Positions 1 through 8,491 are shown, counted from the first letter of the stretch. The stretch: 32,788 nt of DNA from Thermoplasmata archaeon (GCA_021794355.1 JAJYRA010000024.1:1-32788); one strand, 5' to 3'. The notes: generated from the sequence alone by a model not told the origin. A program made the numbers and translations.

Positions 1-1
1 T

Positions 2-1048
2 CTTATCCCTTTACTGAAGAAGGAATATCCATGGCTTAATGAAATCAATTCCCAAAGTATCCAGCAGGTTGTGATGCATCTGGACAGTGCCTTTCATGGT
101 TTCTTCAAGAAAATCACCGGATACCCAAGATTTAAGAAGAAGAGGAACAGCGGATCATTCTCTGTGCCTCAACATTTCAGCATTGATGACAACCATCTCA
201 GAATACCGAAATTCAAAGCACCATTACGGTTGATCATGCACAGGGAGATTCAAGGTACAATGCATTCACTTACAATATCCAAGACAAGTTCAAGCAAATA
301 CTACGTTTCAATCCTTTCAGAAACACAGAATGAAATACCTGAATCCAGAGAGATAAAACCATCCACAACGGTAAGCATGGATGTGGGTATAACTGAATTC
401 CTAACACTGTCCAGTGGTATACAGATCAGCAATCCAAAGAACTTGATGAAATCAGAAAAGAAACTTGCAAAAAGACAGAGACAGATGGCAAAGAAACAGA
501 AAGGATCAAATAACTGGAATAGAGTAAGGATAAAAGTAGCAACACTACAAGAACATGTTGCAAACCAGAGAATGGATTTCCACAACAGGATATCAGATGT
601 ACTGACACGCCAATACGATACAATGATAACAGAAGGACTGAACGTATCAGGCATGATGAAGAATCACAAACTTGCAAAGAGTATAGCAGATGCAGGATGG
701 TATTCCTTCTTTACAATGCTGAAAACCAAAGCACTGTCAAGAGGAAAGAACACAATCGAGATAGGAATGTTCGATCCATCATCAAGGATGTGTTCTCACT
801 GTGGATACATCTATGATGATCTGAAACTCAGTGAAAGAACATGGACATGCCCTCGGTGTAATATCACACATGACAGGGAATGGAATGCAGCAATAAACAT
901 AAAAAGATTTGGTCTGATAAAGGCCAGAGTACCCACGGACAGTGGGAAACTAACGCCTGTGGACACAATCGCCTCTACCCTATCCCTTCTTGAAAAGGAA
1001 GGGATAAGGCAAGTGAAGTGGTTGAAGCATGAAGCTCCGAGGTTTTAA
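2..1048 (+). CDS. tnpB: TnpB, IS605 OrfB-family RNA-guided endonuclease (5' truncated by window edge)
   Basis: TnpB is the RNA-guided DNA nuclease of IS200/IS605 elements and the ancestor of Cas12. The frame is open from base 2 without a stop, so the GTG at 71 is probably not the true start; the N-terminus is outside the window. About 348 residues are visible against a usual 370-400. The RuvC-type triad appears intact: Asp in SMDVGI (codon 380-382), Glu in TEGLNVSGM (codon 632-634) and Asp in HDREWNAAINI (codon 872-874). A zinc ribbon is formed by CSHC (791-802) and CPRC (848-859). No internal stop or frameshift is seen in the visible part, so the nuclease may be active. The guide RNA of this family is transcribed from the 3' end of tnpB and the adjoining right end, here about 900-1066. 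A P450 gene follows directly. Confidence 0.93.
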   Translation, partial: LIPLLKKEYPWLNEINSQSIQQVVMHLDSAFHGFFKKITGYPRFKKKRNSGSFSVPQHFSIDDNHLRIPKFKAPLRLIMHREIQGTMHSLTISKTSSSKYYVSILSETQNEIPESREIKPSTTVSMDVGITEFLTLSSGIQISNPKNLMKSEKKLAKRQRQMAKKQKGSNNWNRVRIKVATLQEHVANQRMDFHNRISDVLTRQYDTMITEGLNVSGMMKNHKLAKSIADAGWYSFFTMLKTKALSRGKNTIEIGMFDPSSRMCSHCGYIYDDLKLSERTWTCPRCNITHDREWNAAINIKRFGLIKARVPTDSGKLTPVDTIASTLSLLEKEGIRQVKWLKHEAPRF

Positions 1049-1056
1049 CCGAGGAG
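1035..1056 (+). other. IS605-type right-end hairpin with tandem G-A mismatches
   Basis: CTCC (1035-1038) pairs with GGAG (1053-1056) and GGT (1041-1043) pairs with ACC (1048-1050) around a TTTA loop. The two stems are separated by opposed GA/GA dinucleotides, which can form sheared tandem G-A pairs. The hairpin overlaps the tnpB stop. In this family such structures are bound by TnpA at the right end and also form the 3' part of the TnpB guide RNA. The guide-RNA role is inferred from the family. Confidence 0.6.
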
Positions 1057-1072
1057 AGGATGTCACGACATT

Positions 1073-2224
1073 ATGAGGGAGATGGACGAAATGCACAGAG
1101 ATCTGATCAATCCTTTTCCATGGTATGAAAAGATGAGGAGGGAAAAGCCTGTTTTTTATGATCCAGATTATGGACTCGTGAACGTGTTCAAATATGCAGA
1201 TGTAAAGCGTGTTCTCGGCAACTTTAATGAATTTTCTTCCCAGTTTGGAAAGGCATTTAACCCGGCTGGTGGCCCAATTTCAGAAAGTATAATCAATCTG
1301 GATCCACCGAGACATACCAAATTGCGGAATATTGTATCCCGGGTTTTTACACCCAGAGCAATTGAGAAAATGGAACCCAACATAAGGGAAATTGCAGAAT
1401 CCCTGATGAAAGGAAAGAAGGGGAAAGAAGTGGATATTGTAAAATCGTTCACTTCACCACTCCCCATAACGGTAATAGCAACATTGCTGGGAATCCCCCT
1501 GGAGGATATGGATAAATTCAAGCTATGGTCGGATAATATTGTGGGTGGATCACAAAAGGATTATGAAAATTTTCCAGTGATGATGAAAGAAATGATCTCA
1601 TATTTTCAGAACCTGATGGTTGAAAAGGAAAAGAACCCGGACGATAGTCTCATTTACTCAGTGATAAATGCAGAAGTGGACGGAGAAAAGCTGAGTATGA
1701 TGGAAAGCCTTGGGTTTTTCATTCTTCTCCTTGTGGCAGGAAACGAGACGACAACCAATCTCATCTCAAATGCCCTGCTGACAATGGACGATAATGAAGG
1801 GAGCTACGAGTCATTAAGAGGAGATATAAATCTCATACCTCCTGCCCTGGAGGAAGTCCTTAGATATCGCAGTCCAGTACAATCCATTTACAGGGTAGCA
1901 AGAGAGGATACTGAGATCCAAGGTGTCTCAGTGAAAGAGGGAAGCGTTCTGGTTCCATGGATAGGTTCAGCCAACAGGGATGAAGGAATATTCCCCGATG
2001 CAGACAGATTCATCATGGATCGAAAGGAAAACAGGCATATTGCCTTCGGTGAAGGAATTCATTACTGCCTTGGGGCACCCCTTGCCAGATTGGAATCGAA
2101 GATTGCCCTTGAGTATATGACCGAGAATTTCAGATCATACGATGTTCTCAGGAACAGACCCATGGTTCCACAGAACAGTACCATAGTTTATGGGTTCAAG
2201 GAGCTGTGGGTGTCCTTGAATTAA
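1073..2224 (+). CDS. Cytochrome P450, CYP119/CYP231-like
   Basis: A soluble haem monooxygenase of 383 residues, close to the size of archaeal CYP119 (368). The hallmarks are present: I-helix oxygen-activation motif AGNETTTN near residue 222, ExxR motif in EEVLRYR, and haem loop FGEGIHYCLG with the axial thiolate at Cys332. The CYP119-like stretch around GNETTTNLISN is nearly identical to the thermoacidophile enzymes. There is no N-terminal membrane anchor, so it is cytoplasmic. Substrate and redox partner are unknown; no ferredoxin reductase is adjacent, although a Rieske ferredoxin lies about 27 kb away. The start sits only about 7 bp beyond the inferred IS right end, and the nearest purine-rich site (GGAGAGGA, 1053-1060) lies within that end, so the insertion may have replaced the native promoter. 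A HAD phosphatase follows after 40 bp. Confidence 0.93.
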   Translation: MREMDEMHRDLINPFPWYEKMRREKPVFYDPDYGLVNVFKYADVKRVLGNFNEFSSQFGKAFNPAGGPISESIINLDPPRHTKLRNIVSRVFTPRAIEKMEPNIREIAESLMKGKKGKEVDIVKSFTSPLPITVIATLLGIPLEDMDKFKLWSDNIVGGSQKDYENFPVMMKEMISYFQNLMVEKEKNPDDSLIYSVINAEVDGEKLSMMESLGFFILLLVAGNETTTNLISNALLTMDDNEGSYESLRGDINLIPPALEEVLRYRSPVQSIYRVAREDTEIQGVSVKEGSVLVPWIGSANRDEGIFPDADRFIMDRKENRHIAFGEGIHYCLGAPLARLESKIALEYMTENFRSYDVLRNRPMVPQNSTIVYGFKELWVSLN

Positions 2225-2264
2225 TCAAAAGAGCGCTTGAAATAAGTTAATTATTAATTTAATA

Positions 2265-2912
2265 ATGAGGCATACGATGATAAAAACTATAATTTTTGAT
2301 ATGGATGGAACCTTACTGGATAGTGAGACCCTATCAAGAATTGCAACCGATTATGGCTTCCAGCAAATTTTCGGAAGAAAACTATCAGATGAGGAACATG
2401 CAAGACTCATCGGAAGACCGGTTCAGATCCTGATGAAAGAATATTATGATAAGGAGGGGGAAACGGCATATCTGAAGGGGAGGGAATTTTTTAAGAAGAA
2501 CCTCAATAGCATTTCACCCTTTGAGGGCATAAGGGATATACTGGATTATCTCAAATCAAAAAAAATGGTTATGGCAGTTGTTACTTCGAGTCACAGGGAT
2601 AGCGCCTTCTCTCTTCTTACAATGACAGGTTTAATAGATTATTTCAATCTTGTGGTTGGGCAGGAGGATACTCAGTATCATAAACCGGATCCTGACCCCC
2701 TGCTATATTGTATGGAAAAACTTGGTGCAGAGAAGGGGAGCACAGTCTATGTTGGGGATCAGCCCTATGACATCATGGCCTCAAGGGCTGCCGGTATAAG
2801 GAGCATAGGGGCCACTTGGGGAACGGGGGATAAAAAAACATTGATGGAACATATGCCTGACCACGTCTGTGGAACTGCTCAGGAGTTCATATACCTCATC
2901 AGAAAAATCTAG
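2265..2912 (+). CDS. HAD-superfamily phosphatase, beta-phosphoglucomutase/phosphoglycolate phosphatase-like
   Basis: A cytoplasmic HAD hydrolase of 215 residues with all four motifs: motif I DMDGTLLDSE (nucleophile Asp12, acid/base Asp14), motif II Thr in VVTSSHRDS, motif III Lys in YHKPDPDP, and motif IV VGDQPYDIMAS. The helical cap between motifs I and II is of subclass I, as in phosphoglycolate phosphatase and beta-phosphoglucomutase. The substrate cannot be assigned. Two starts compete: ATG 2265, and ATG 2277, which gives a conventional MIKTIIFDMDG N-terminus and lies about 26 nt after an AT-rich TATA-like stretch near 2250. The stop codon overlaps that of the convergent aminopeptidase by 4 bp. 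Possibly co-transcribed with the P450 40 bp upstream, though the functions have no evident link. Confidence 0.88.
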   Translation: MRHTMIKTIIFDMDGTLLDSETLSRIATDYGFQQIFGRKLSDEEHARLIGRPVQILMKEYYDKEGETAYLKGREFFKKNLNSISPFEGIRDILDYLKSKKMVMAVVTSSHRDSAFSLLTMTGLIDYFNLVVGQEDTQYHKPDPDPLLYCMEKLGAEKGSTVYVGDQPYDIMASRAAGIRSIGATWGTGDKKTLMEHMPDHVCGTAQEFIYLIRKI

Positions 2913-5293
2913 GGTGTTCTGATTCTCAGTGTCTTATGGATCTCAAGGAGTTCAAATCCCTTCTCAGCACCCATCCTGATCTTGTTATAATCGAATTTAG
3001 ACACCACTTTCCTCACCTTTTTCTCATTCTCAAGACCGAGCAGGGGTATGGCCATGTACATTGCAGTGGAAAGTAAACCGGTATCGCCCATGAATTTATT
3101 CAATCCCTTCATCAGTGGGCCTAATATTTGTGTGATATAGGATCGGGCATCAGGGTTTCTTATGAGTTCCAGCACAACATAGGGTGAGTCCTGTCTTTTT
3201 ATTTTACCTCTGATAATCATTTTAATAATCTGCTTATGATTCTTCTTTCCCCTTGCCCATCCCATGGCCATGATCAAAGTTACCCTATCAGAATCATCCT
3301 CGGCCTTCGTGAGCATCTGCTCCATATCCGTGATATCCTGGCTGGTCAATGCTTTGGCCAGGGCGCAATTCTGCCTCTGATCCGGAGGCAATTCATAAAA
3401 TTTTGAAAATGGTTCTGCCAGCTTTATTGCAAAATTCATGTCAACTGTGGATAGGGCATTTTTTATTTTCTGCACTGCAATTATATCCAGTGATCCCTTC
3501 TCCTTTTTCTCCTCTGATGATTGCAGGAGATTGTTCAATACCTCTTTGAATTTCTTAAGGAACTGATCCCTGTCATATAGAACTCTATAGAGACTTACAA
3601 GGTTTTCAGTTAACAACAGGGAGGCGGGATTGTCAAATTTCTTTGAAACATTCAGGGCAAGTTCAAAATACTGATCCATTGTTATATTCCCAGACATGAA
3701 AAGGAAATATGTTTCGTTGATCATTTCCGCCCTATCAAGGGGTGATAGGGAACCCATATTCTGTTCTATCCTCTTCCTGATTTCTGAACTGTATTCACTC
3801 TGGTAATATCCATACCCTTTGCTGTTAATCTTAACAAGATCCTGAATTTCCACGAGGATGGTTTTTTCCTCCATGAGTATTTTTTTCTCCTCATTTTGTG
3901 TTTTTATGAACAGGGGTATTTTCCATATTTTCCCGGATTCTCCTCCATTCAAGAACAACTGTTGTTGTTCCACCTTTAGGGTTCTACCATCATAATCCGC
4001 CTTCAACAGGGGAAATCCAGATTGATTGATCCAGTTATCCATAATTGAAGAAACTTTCATTCCGGAGGCCTTTTCCAGTTCGTTCCACAGATCAGAACCC
4101 ATGGCATTGGAGAACTGGAACTTTTTAAGGTATGAAGACAATCCCTTTCTGAAGTTTTCATCTCCCACGTAATGGTGTATCATTCTCAAAATACTCCCAC
4201 CCTTTCCATAACTGATCTCATCGAAGATCTGATCTATCTCTTCGGGATTATTGACGTCCACATTTATTGGATGAGAACTTTTCAGTGTATCGCTGTTCAT
4301 GGAGTATACTGTGTCATGGAGAAAATAGGTCTTTTCCTCCTCATATTGAGGGTATATGCTATTGATGCAAAGAGATGACATGAAGGTTGCAAAACTTTCA
4401 TTCAACCATAGATCATTCCACCATTTCATGGTGACCAGGTCTCCAAACCACTGATGGGCTATTTCATGGGCTATAACAACTGATATGGATATTTTTGTTT
4501 CCAGATCTGTGTTTTCATTATGAAGCAATAGCTCTTCCCTGAAAGTGATTGCGCCCCAATTCTCCATTGCTCCAGCCGCAAAATCAGGGACGGCTATAAG
4601 ATGCATTTTTGGAAGAACATAGGGTATGCCAAAATATTCCTCATAGAAAGACATGCACCTGTCTGCAACGTCCAGAGGATAATCATCGGATCTCATCTCC
4701 TTTCCCGGTCTTGCTAAAATTATTTCGCAATTTCCATGCTTCCTTGTTTTGGTAGTGAAATTCCCCACTCCAAAATAAACGAGATAAGTGGACATAATAG
4801 GTGTTTCCTGAAAGGTTATTTCCACATTTCCATCCTCTCCATGCTTTCTTGATGCTTGAGGCATATTGCTTATGCCATCCATTCCATCTCTTACCCTCAT
4901 TGTTATGAGAAATGCGGACTTCATCTCCGGATTATCATAGCAGGGGAAAGCATAGGAGGCACCTGTTGCCTCAAACTGAGTGGTGATCATTTGCAAGTCT
5001 GGGCTTCCAGCTATGTATACCCCCGTCAGGCCGGTGTTATATGTGCTCTTATACCCTATTTGAATTTCATGATCACCGTGGGGTATTCCATCTATTACGA
5101 GCTTTTTCCTCTGATCAATCTGTGTGAATTTCCAATCTTTCCCATCCAATCTCACGCTTATAATATCCATATTTTTTGCATCCAAGATTGTGGATGTTTC
5201 ATCAGTTTGAATAGAAATGGTGCATTTTCCTTCAAAAAATTCAGCACTAGTAAAATCCAGATCTATGGCATATTGTCTTACTTTCAGGGACAT
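2909..5293 (-). CDS. M1-family zinc aminopeptidase, tricorn-interacting factor F2/F3 type
   Basis: A gluzincin aminopeptidase of 794 residues, matching Thermoplasma tricorn-interacting factors F2 and F3 (about 780). Those factors trim the small peptides released by the proteasome and tricorn protease to free amino acids in the cytoplasm. Visible motifs are the exopeptidase signature GAMENWG (241-247), the zinc site HEIAHQW with His276, Glu277 and His280, and the third ligand Glu299 in LNES. The beta-rich N-terminal domain and helical C-terminal domain are full length. The ATG lies about 25 nt downstream of a TATA-like stretch at 5309-5323, suggesting a leaderless transcript. Sequence alone does not tell F2 (basic/neutral residues) from F3 (acidic residues). 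Tricorn itself is not in the window. Confidence 0.93.
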   Translation of the reverse strand: MSLKVRQYAIDLDFTSAEFFEGKCTISIQTDETSTILDAKNMDIISVRLDGKDWKFTQIDQRKKLVIDGIPHGDHEIQIGYKSTYNTGLTGVYIAGSPDLQMITTQFEATGASYAFPCYDNPEMKSAFLITMRVRDGMDGISNMPQASRKHGEDGNVEITFQETPIMSTYLVYFGVGNFTTKTRKHGNCEIILARPGKEMRSDDYPLDVADRCMSFYEEYFGIPYVLPKMHLIAVPDFAAGAMENWGAITFREELLLHNENTDLETKISISVVIAHEIAHQWFGDLVTMKWWNDLWLNESFATFMSSLCINSIYPQYEEEKTYFLHDTVYSMNSDTLKSSHPINVDVNNPEEIDQIFDEISYGKGGSILRMIHHYVGDENFRKGLSSYLKKFQFSNAMGSDLWNELEKASGMKVSSIMDNWINQSGFPLLKADYDGRTLKVEQQQLFLNGGESGKIWKIPLFIKTQNEEKKILMEEKTILVEIQDLVKINSKGYGYYQSEYSSEIRKRIEQNMGSLSPLDRAEMINETYFLFMSGNITMDQYFELALNVSKKFDNPASLLLTENLVSLYRVLYDRDQFLKKFKEVLNNLLQSSEEKKEKGSLDIIAVQKIKNALSTVDMNFAIKLAEPFSKFYELPPDQRQNCALAKALTSQDITDMEQMLTKAEDDSDRVTLIMAMGWARGKKNHKQIIKMIIRGKIKRQDSPYVVLELIRNPDARSYITQILGPLMKGLNKFMGDTGLLSTAMYMAIPLLGLENEKKVRKVVSKFDYNKIRMGAEKGFELLEIHKTLRIRTP

Positions 5294-5530
5294 TTAAATT
5301 CATTGTTTTATTATATATGAAAATTACCTATTTTTCACCCATTCGATTGTAAGCGAACAGTAAGAAGTTCCCCTTTAGCTGAGTTCTTTGAAAAGATCTA
5401 TTTAATGAAAATTCGTTTCATGGATTTTCTTGATTATACGTTGTTAGAATAACCCAAAGGTCACATTTCTCTGGCGAATTAAATCTTAAACAGAAAAAAA
5501 GGATAACGTAATGCTATGAAAAAAATGACT
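5294..5530. other. Intergenic region, promoter of the aminopeptidase only
   Basis: This 237-bp gap holds the TATA-like stretch at 5309-5323 that serves the minus-strand aminopeptidase. A weak 6-bp hairpin (5405-5421, ATGAAA/TTTCAT) is present. No gene, RNA or repeat is recognised. Confidence 0.4.
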
Positions 5531-6127
5531 TTACATCTCCTTTTCAAAGTCTAGAACCGCTGCAAATATTATTGCTTCTAGATCCTTACTTGTATCGTTT
5601 ATTTCCAATTTCCAGACGTCCCTGATCGCAACGATTTTGTGCCGAACCTTTGCGATTTCTTTGCCGTCTGGTGAAAGCATTCTGTATTTTCTTTTCATCA
5701 CGTTTCCCTTTACAGTAATAAGAGGGTTGTCGTTTTCCTTGTTAACCCACCTGGCCTTGATCCCGCCGATGAGGAAACTCCTTTTTAACCAGATTTTGCC
5801 TACAACAACGTTGCTGTCAGGTTCAACAACCTCAAAGGCAGTCTTCCATGATCCATTGTATTTTCTAACTTCAATGCCAATATTTTCCTGTGCATCCTTT
5901 ATTAGATAGGTATATTTCATGGCTCTTCCTGCCCACTTCCCCACGTACCTGCTCATACCCTCACCGCCCATATTCTGCCACAAACTCAAATGAACTGAGC
6001 ATAAAATATTCTCATCCTTGTCCATAACATTATAATGCTTTCCAAGAGCAATTATCTTCTTTTTCATCAGGACCTCGTTCCTGTTTTCAACCGCTTTTAA
6101 TATTGCTTCATATGCCTGTTGTGTCAT
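5531..6127 (-). CDS. LURP-one-related / tubby C-terminal-like domain protein
   Basis: A 198-residue protein. After a helical N-terminus of about 25 residues it shows the repeating beta-strand pattern of LURP-one-related proteins (phospholipid scramblase/tubby C-terminal fold). Segments such as YRMLSPDGKEIAKVRHK and DVWKLEINDTSKDLE, and the C-terminal helix LEAIIFAAVLDFEKEM, match that family. The biochemical role of archaeal and bacterial members is unknown, with membrane or lipid association suspected for the fold. No transmembrane segment or signal peptide is seen. A clear TATA box (6151-6160) is centred 27 nt before the ATG, so the gene probably has its own leaderless promoter. Family assignment is from pattern recognition and is moderately sure. 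Confidence 0.65.
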   Translation of the reverse strand: MTQQAYEAILKAVENRNEVLMKKKIIALGKHYNVMDKDENILCSVHLSLWQNMGGEGMSRYVGKWAGRAMKYTYLIKDAQENIGIEVRKYNGSWKTAFEVVEPDSNVVVGKIWLKRSFLIGGIKARWVNKENDNPLITVKGNVMKRKYRMLSPDGKEIAKVRHKIVAIRDVWKLEINDTSKDLEAIIFAAVLDFEKEM

Positions 6128-6150
6128 ATTGAAAGGAGTACATTTTTGAG

Positions 6151-6160
6151 CATATAAAAT
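6151..6160 (-). promoter_or_regulatory. TATA box of the LURP-one-like gene
   Basis: CATATAAAAT on the plus strand (ATTTTATATG on the coding strand) is centred about 27 nt upstream of the ATG at 6127. That is the archaeal spacing from TATA box to transcription start, so the mRNA is predicted to be leaderless. Confidence 0.5.
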
Positions 6161-6233
6161 TTAGCTCCATGAAATGCATGTGAATTTATGTTTCAACTAT
6201 TAAGAATAATCATTGATAACGGTAGCGATGGAA

Positions 6234-6992
6234 TTACTTCTCTCTCCATCTGGTGAGATATTTTGCAATGGAAAAGTACACGGCAGTTTCCACGATCATT
6301 ATAACTATCATCGTCATAAGCTCAGCGTAATTCCACGGTTCCAGACCGAAGAAAATCTGTGCAGAAACGGCGGCGGGAGTGGCTGGAGATAGGGATAGTA
6401 AGTAGATGAGCCCGTTAGTCCCAAGTTTTCCCTGAAGGTATGTATAGGGGTAGAATGTAGGTGGTATAACGGTCATTATTATGGAAAGTATGGATGTTAT
6501 CCCCCATATATTCCTCACATGTTTCACCATGCTGGAAATGATGAAAGATATGGCAGATGTGGAAAGAATGAGAATGAAAATGAGGAACATCATATATAAT
6601 GTAGTATAGAAATTATAGAGGTGATAATAGGAGCCAAGGAATCCATATACAATTATACCTGGAATGGAAAATGCCAGGAAACTCATGGTCATGCTGAGCA
6701 TATAATCAATGGGCGATACTTCACTTGCCACGTACATTTCCTGAATCCTCAATTGTAACCTCATGAAGGTTGCATCTCCCGCACTCTGCAAACCTATGGA
6801 CGCAATGAGTGTTATCATTCCTCCAACAATGGCAAACTGAACCAGTTCCCCCTTGGTGAGGACATACACAACAAAAAGCAGTGTGAGTGGGGTTGCAAGG
6901 GATGCTATGATATAGGAGGGTCCACGAACTATGACCTTTATGCCGTAATACCATGCGAAATAGAAAATAAATTTAAGATTCAAGATCAACAC
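6234..6992 (-). CDS. ABC-2 type transporter permease
   Basis: An integral membrane protein of 252 residues with about six hydrophobic segments arranged as in ABC-2 permeases (DrrB, NodJ, ABC exporters). It forms the membrane channel for the ATPase encoded just upstream, whose 3' end overlaps it by 20 bp, so the two are translationally coupled and work as one exporter. The start is a GTG with GAGGGG immediately upstream; nearby TTG codons are alternatives. The exported substrate is not deducible: the family moves drugs, glycans, lipids or peptides. The sequon-rich membrane protein at the head of the operon may be an accessory subunit. Confidence 0.85.
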   Translation of the reverse strand: MLILNLKFIFYFAWYYGIKVIVRGPSYIIASLATPLTLLFVVYVLTKGELVQFAIVGGMITLIASIGLQSAGDATFMRLQLRIQEMYVASEVSPIDYMLSMTMSFLAFSIPGIIVYGFLGSYYHLYNFYTTLYMMFLIFILILSTSAISFIISSMVKHVRNIWGITSILSIIMTVIPPTFYPYTYLQGKLGTNGLIYLLSLSPATPAAVSAQIFFGLEPWNYAELMTMIVIMIVETAVYFSIAKYLTRWREK

Positions 6993-7812
6993 CCCTCATG
7001 ATGAACAGATCATCCAGGGTTATCTTTTTCACCGTTTTTCCCTCCCTGATGTAATTCTCTGAATTTTCAAGGTCATCATACTTTACGTAAATGCCACCAA
7101 CCCTGAATGAATGGGACAACTCTTCATGGGATTCCACCCTAACTCTTCCGGAAAACCTGGAAAGCAACTGCTTTACAGTACCCCTATCAATAATGTGCCC
7201 CCTATCCTGAAGAAAGACCTTATCGGAAAGACTTTCGGCCTCCTCCATGTAATGGGTTGTAAGAAGAACGTTTCCAGACAGTTTCTTTATGGCTGACCAC
7301 ACTTCAAGTCTTGAGAGTGGATCAAGACCCGTGGTTGGTTCATCAAGGAATACGAGTTCTGCATTTGATGCCAGGGCCAGTGCAACGAACATCTTTCTTT
7401 TCATCCCACCACTGAGTGTATCCGAGGGTTTATTTCTGACATCCCAGAGACCCACGGTTTCAAGGGCTTCATTGGCAGCCCTCCTTGCATCAGGAATGCT
7501 AAATCTTCTGCCGAGGAGATACATGTTTACCTGTTCATATGGGGAAAGAATTCCAAGTGGAGACGCCTCCTGGGGAATGCTTGCCACGATCTTCCTTATT
7601 TTGTTAGCTTCATGCACAATATCATATCCATTAATGAGTGCAGTACCTGATGATGGGTATAGTTGGGTGGAAAGCATTCTTAGAAGTGTTGTCTTTCCAG
7701 CACCGTTCCTTCCAATCAGGGTTGTAATTCTGTTATCCATGGTCTCCGATATGCCATCTACAGCCACCTTACCCCCGTGATAAATCTTTCTTATATCCTT
7801 GATTTCAATCAT
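6973..7812 (-). CDS. ABC transporter ATP-binding protein, ABC-2 exporter class
   Basis: A cytoplasmic ATPase subunit of about 279 residues. It has Walker A GRNGAGKTT (34-42), a Q-loop region, signature LSGGMKRK, Walker B LVFLDEPTTGLDP and H-loop LLTTHYMEEAE. The form is that of DrrA/CcmA-like exporters. The reading frame extends to a GTG at 7821, but the ATG at 7812 has a well-spaced AGGTG upstream and starts the protein at MIEIKDIRK, where the family usually begins. The permease gene overlaps its 3' end and a small membrane protein lies 19 bp upstream, giving a three-gene operon. The C-terminal 60 residues after the H-loop are a short, divergent regulatory tail. Confidence 0.93.
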   Translation of the reverse strand: MIEIKDIRKIYHGGKVAVDGISETMDNRITTLIGRNGAGKTTLLRMLSTQLYPSSGTALINGYDIVHEANKIRKIVASIPQEASPLGILSPYEQVNMYLLGRRFSIPDARRAANEALETVGLWDVRNKPSDTLSGGMKRKMFVALALASNAELVFLDEPTTGLDPLSRLEVWSAIKKLSGNVLLTTHYMEEAESLSDKVFLQDRGHIIDRGTVKQLLSRFSGRVRVESHEELSHSFRVGGIYVKYDDLENSENYIREGKTVKKITLDDLFIMRGVDLES

Positions 7813-7831
7813 CCAAAACACCTGATTTCTA

Positions 7832-8353
7832 TTACAACTCCTTCAGGTCCATGCTCTCCATGGGAGGTTTAGACTTATTTTTCAAAAGGAAACCCGCTAT
7901 GAGAATTATTATGGAAATTACGATAAGGAAAAGCCCCAGAAGAAGAATTATGCCAAGATCCGTAAAGGTGCTGAAATTACTGGTGAATGAATATACTACT
8001 CCCGAGGATGGTGCCAGGAATGATACCAGATAGTAGGATCCTGCACCCACAAGAAATTCATTTCCAAAGCCGTTGTGTGTTGGTCCAGTGGAAGCAATTG
8101 AATAGTTCCCAACGTTTGTTTTATTCACAAGGCTGATGTTATTAGCGTGAATTAGATAAAAAGTGGAATTACCGTTAAGGGCAACAAGTCCATCGCTGGT
8201 GATATTTATCTCCTGAGAACGATACATTGTGCCGTCCCTCACATAATTGTGGCTGACTGTGAGATAATCCGATGTTAGTCCTATGCCTGCAACCACCATT
8301 ATTATCCCAACCACGATAAGTACCAATCCTATTCTTACAACTTTCCCTCTCAC
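7832..8353 (-). CDS. Membrane protein with two TM helices and a sequon-rich external domain
   Basis: A 173-residue protein of unknown family. A hydrophobic helix spans roughly residues 8-28 and a second about 130-155, followed by a charged tail (KNKSKPPMES). The loop of about 100 residues between them is predicted to lie outside the cell. It carries at least six N-X-S/T sequons (NIT, NST, NIS, NKT, NYS, NFS), consistent with a heavily N-glycosylated surface domain of the kind common in acidophilic archaea. The start is GTG with an AAGG motif 5 nt upstream. It heads the operon with an ABC-2 ATPase and permease, so it is plausibly an accessory or sensor subunit of that exporter. The function is inferred from position only. 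Confidence 0.75.
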   Translation of the reverse strand: MRGKVVRIGLVLIVVGIIMVVAGIGLTSDYLTVSHNYVRDGTMYRSQEINITSDGLVALNGNSTFYLIHANNISLVNKTNVGNYSIASTGPTHNGFGNEFLVGAGSYYLVSFLAPSSGVVYSFTSNFSTFTDLGIILLLGLFLIVISIIILIAGFLLKNKSKPPMESMDLKEL

Positions 8354-8491
8354 AGCCTTCTGACCATAATTAGGTTAAGGTAAATCAATTTAATGCTACC
8401 TATCTAACTCATCAACCCTGCATAGTGTTGCGGATTCATGTGCATAATTTTTCACTATAAAATTTAAGTGTAAGGGTAGCATAATGTATTA
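8354..8491. promoter_or_regulatory. Divergent promoter region between ABC operon and MBL-fold operon
   Basis: This 138-bp spacer separates divergent operons. ACTATAAAATTTA (about 8453-8465) is the TATA box for the plus-strand gene. An 8-bp inverted repeat, ATGCTACC (8393-8400) and GGTAGCAT (8475-8482), brackets the spacer. It could bind a shared regulator, but arms this short can arise by chance. Confidence 0.4.

Larger units (their letters stand above)
1..1066 (+). mobile_element. IS200/IS605-type insertion sequence, right portion
   Basis: The left edge of the window lies inside an IS605-family element. Visible parts are a tnpB reading frame and, overlapping and following its stop, a hairpin typical of the right end of these elements. 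The right boundary is inferred: family elements end a few bases beyond such a hairpin, which places it near the GTCAC at 1062-1066, just before the P450 start at 1073. No tnpA is visible, and the left end is outside the window. Single-strand transposition of this family makes no target duplication, so the exact junction cannot be read from the sequence alone. Confidence 0.75.

Noticed and set aside
301-654. Minus-strand frames opposite tnpB
   Set aside because: They are antisense shadows of a gene with clear catalytic motifs and have no family features of their own.
4856-5320. 154-codon plus-strand frame opposite the start of the aminopeptidase
   Set aside because: It lies antisense to a conserved M1 peptidase, has low-complexity cysteine/isoleucine-rich text and no recognisable domain.
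5405-5421. Hairpin ATGAAA-ATTCG-TTTCAT as a terminator
   Set aside because: A 6-bp AT-rich stem without a following T-run is weak, and neither flanking gene ends there.
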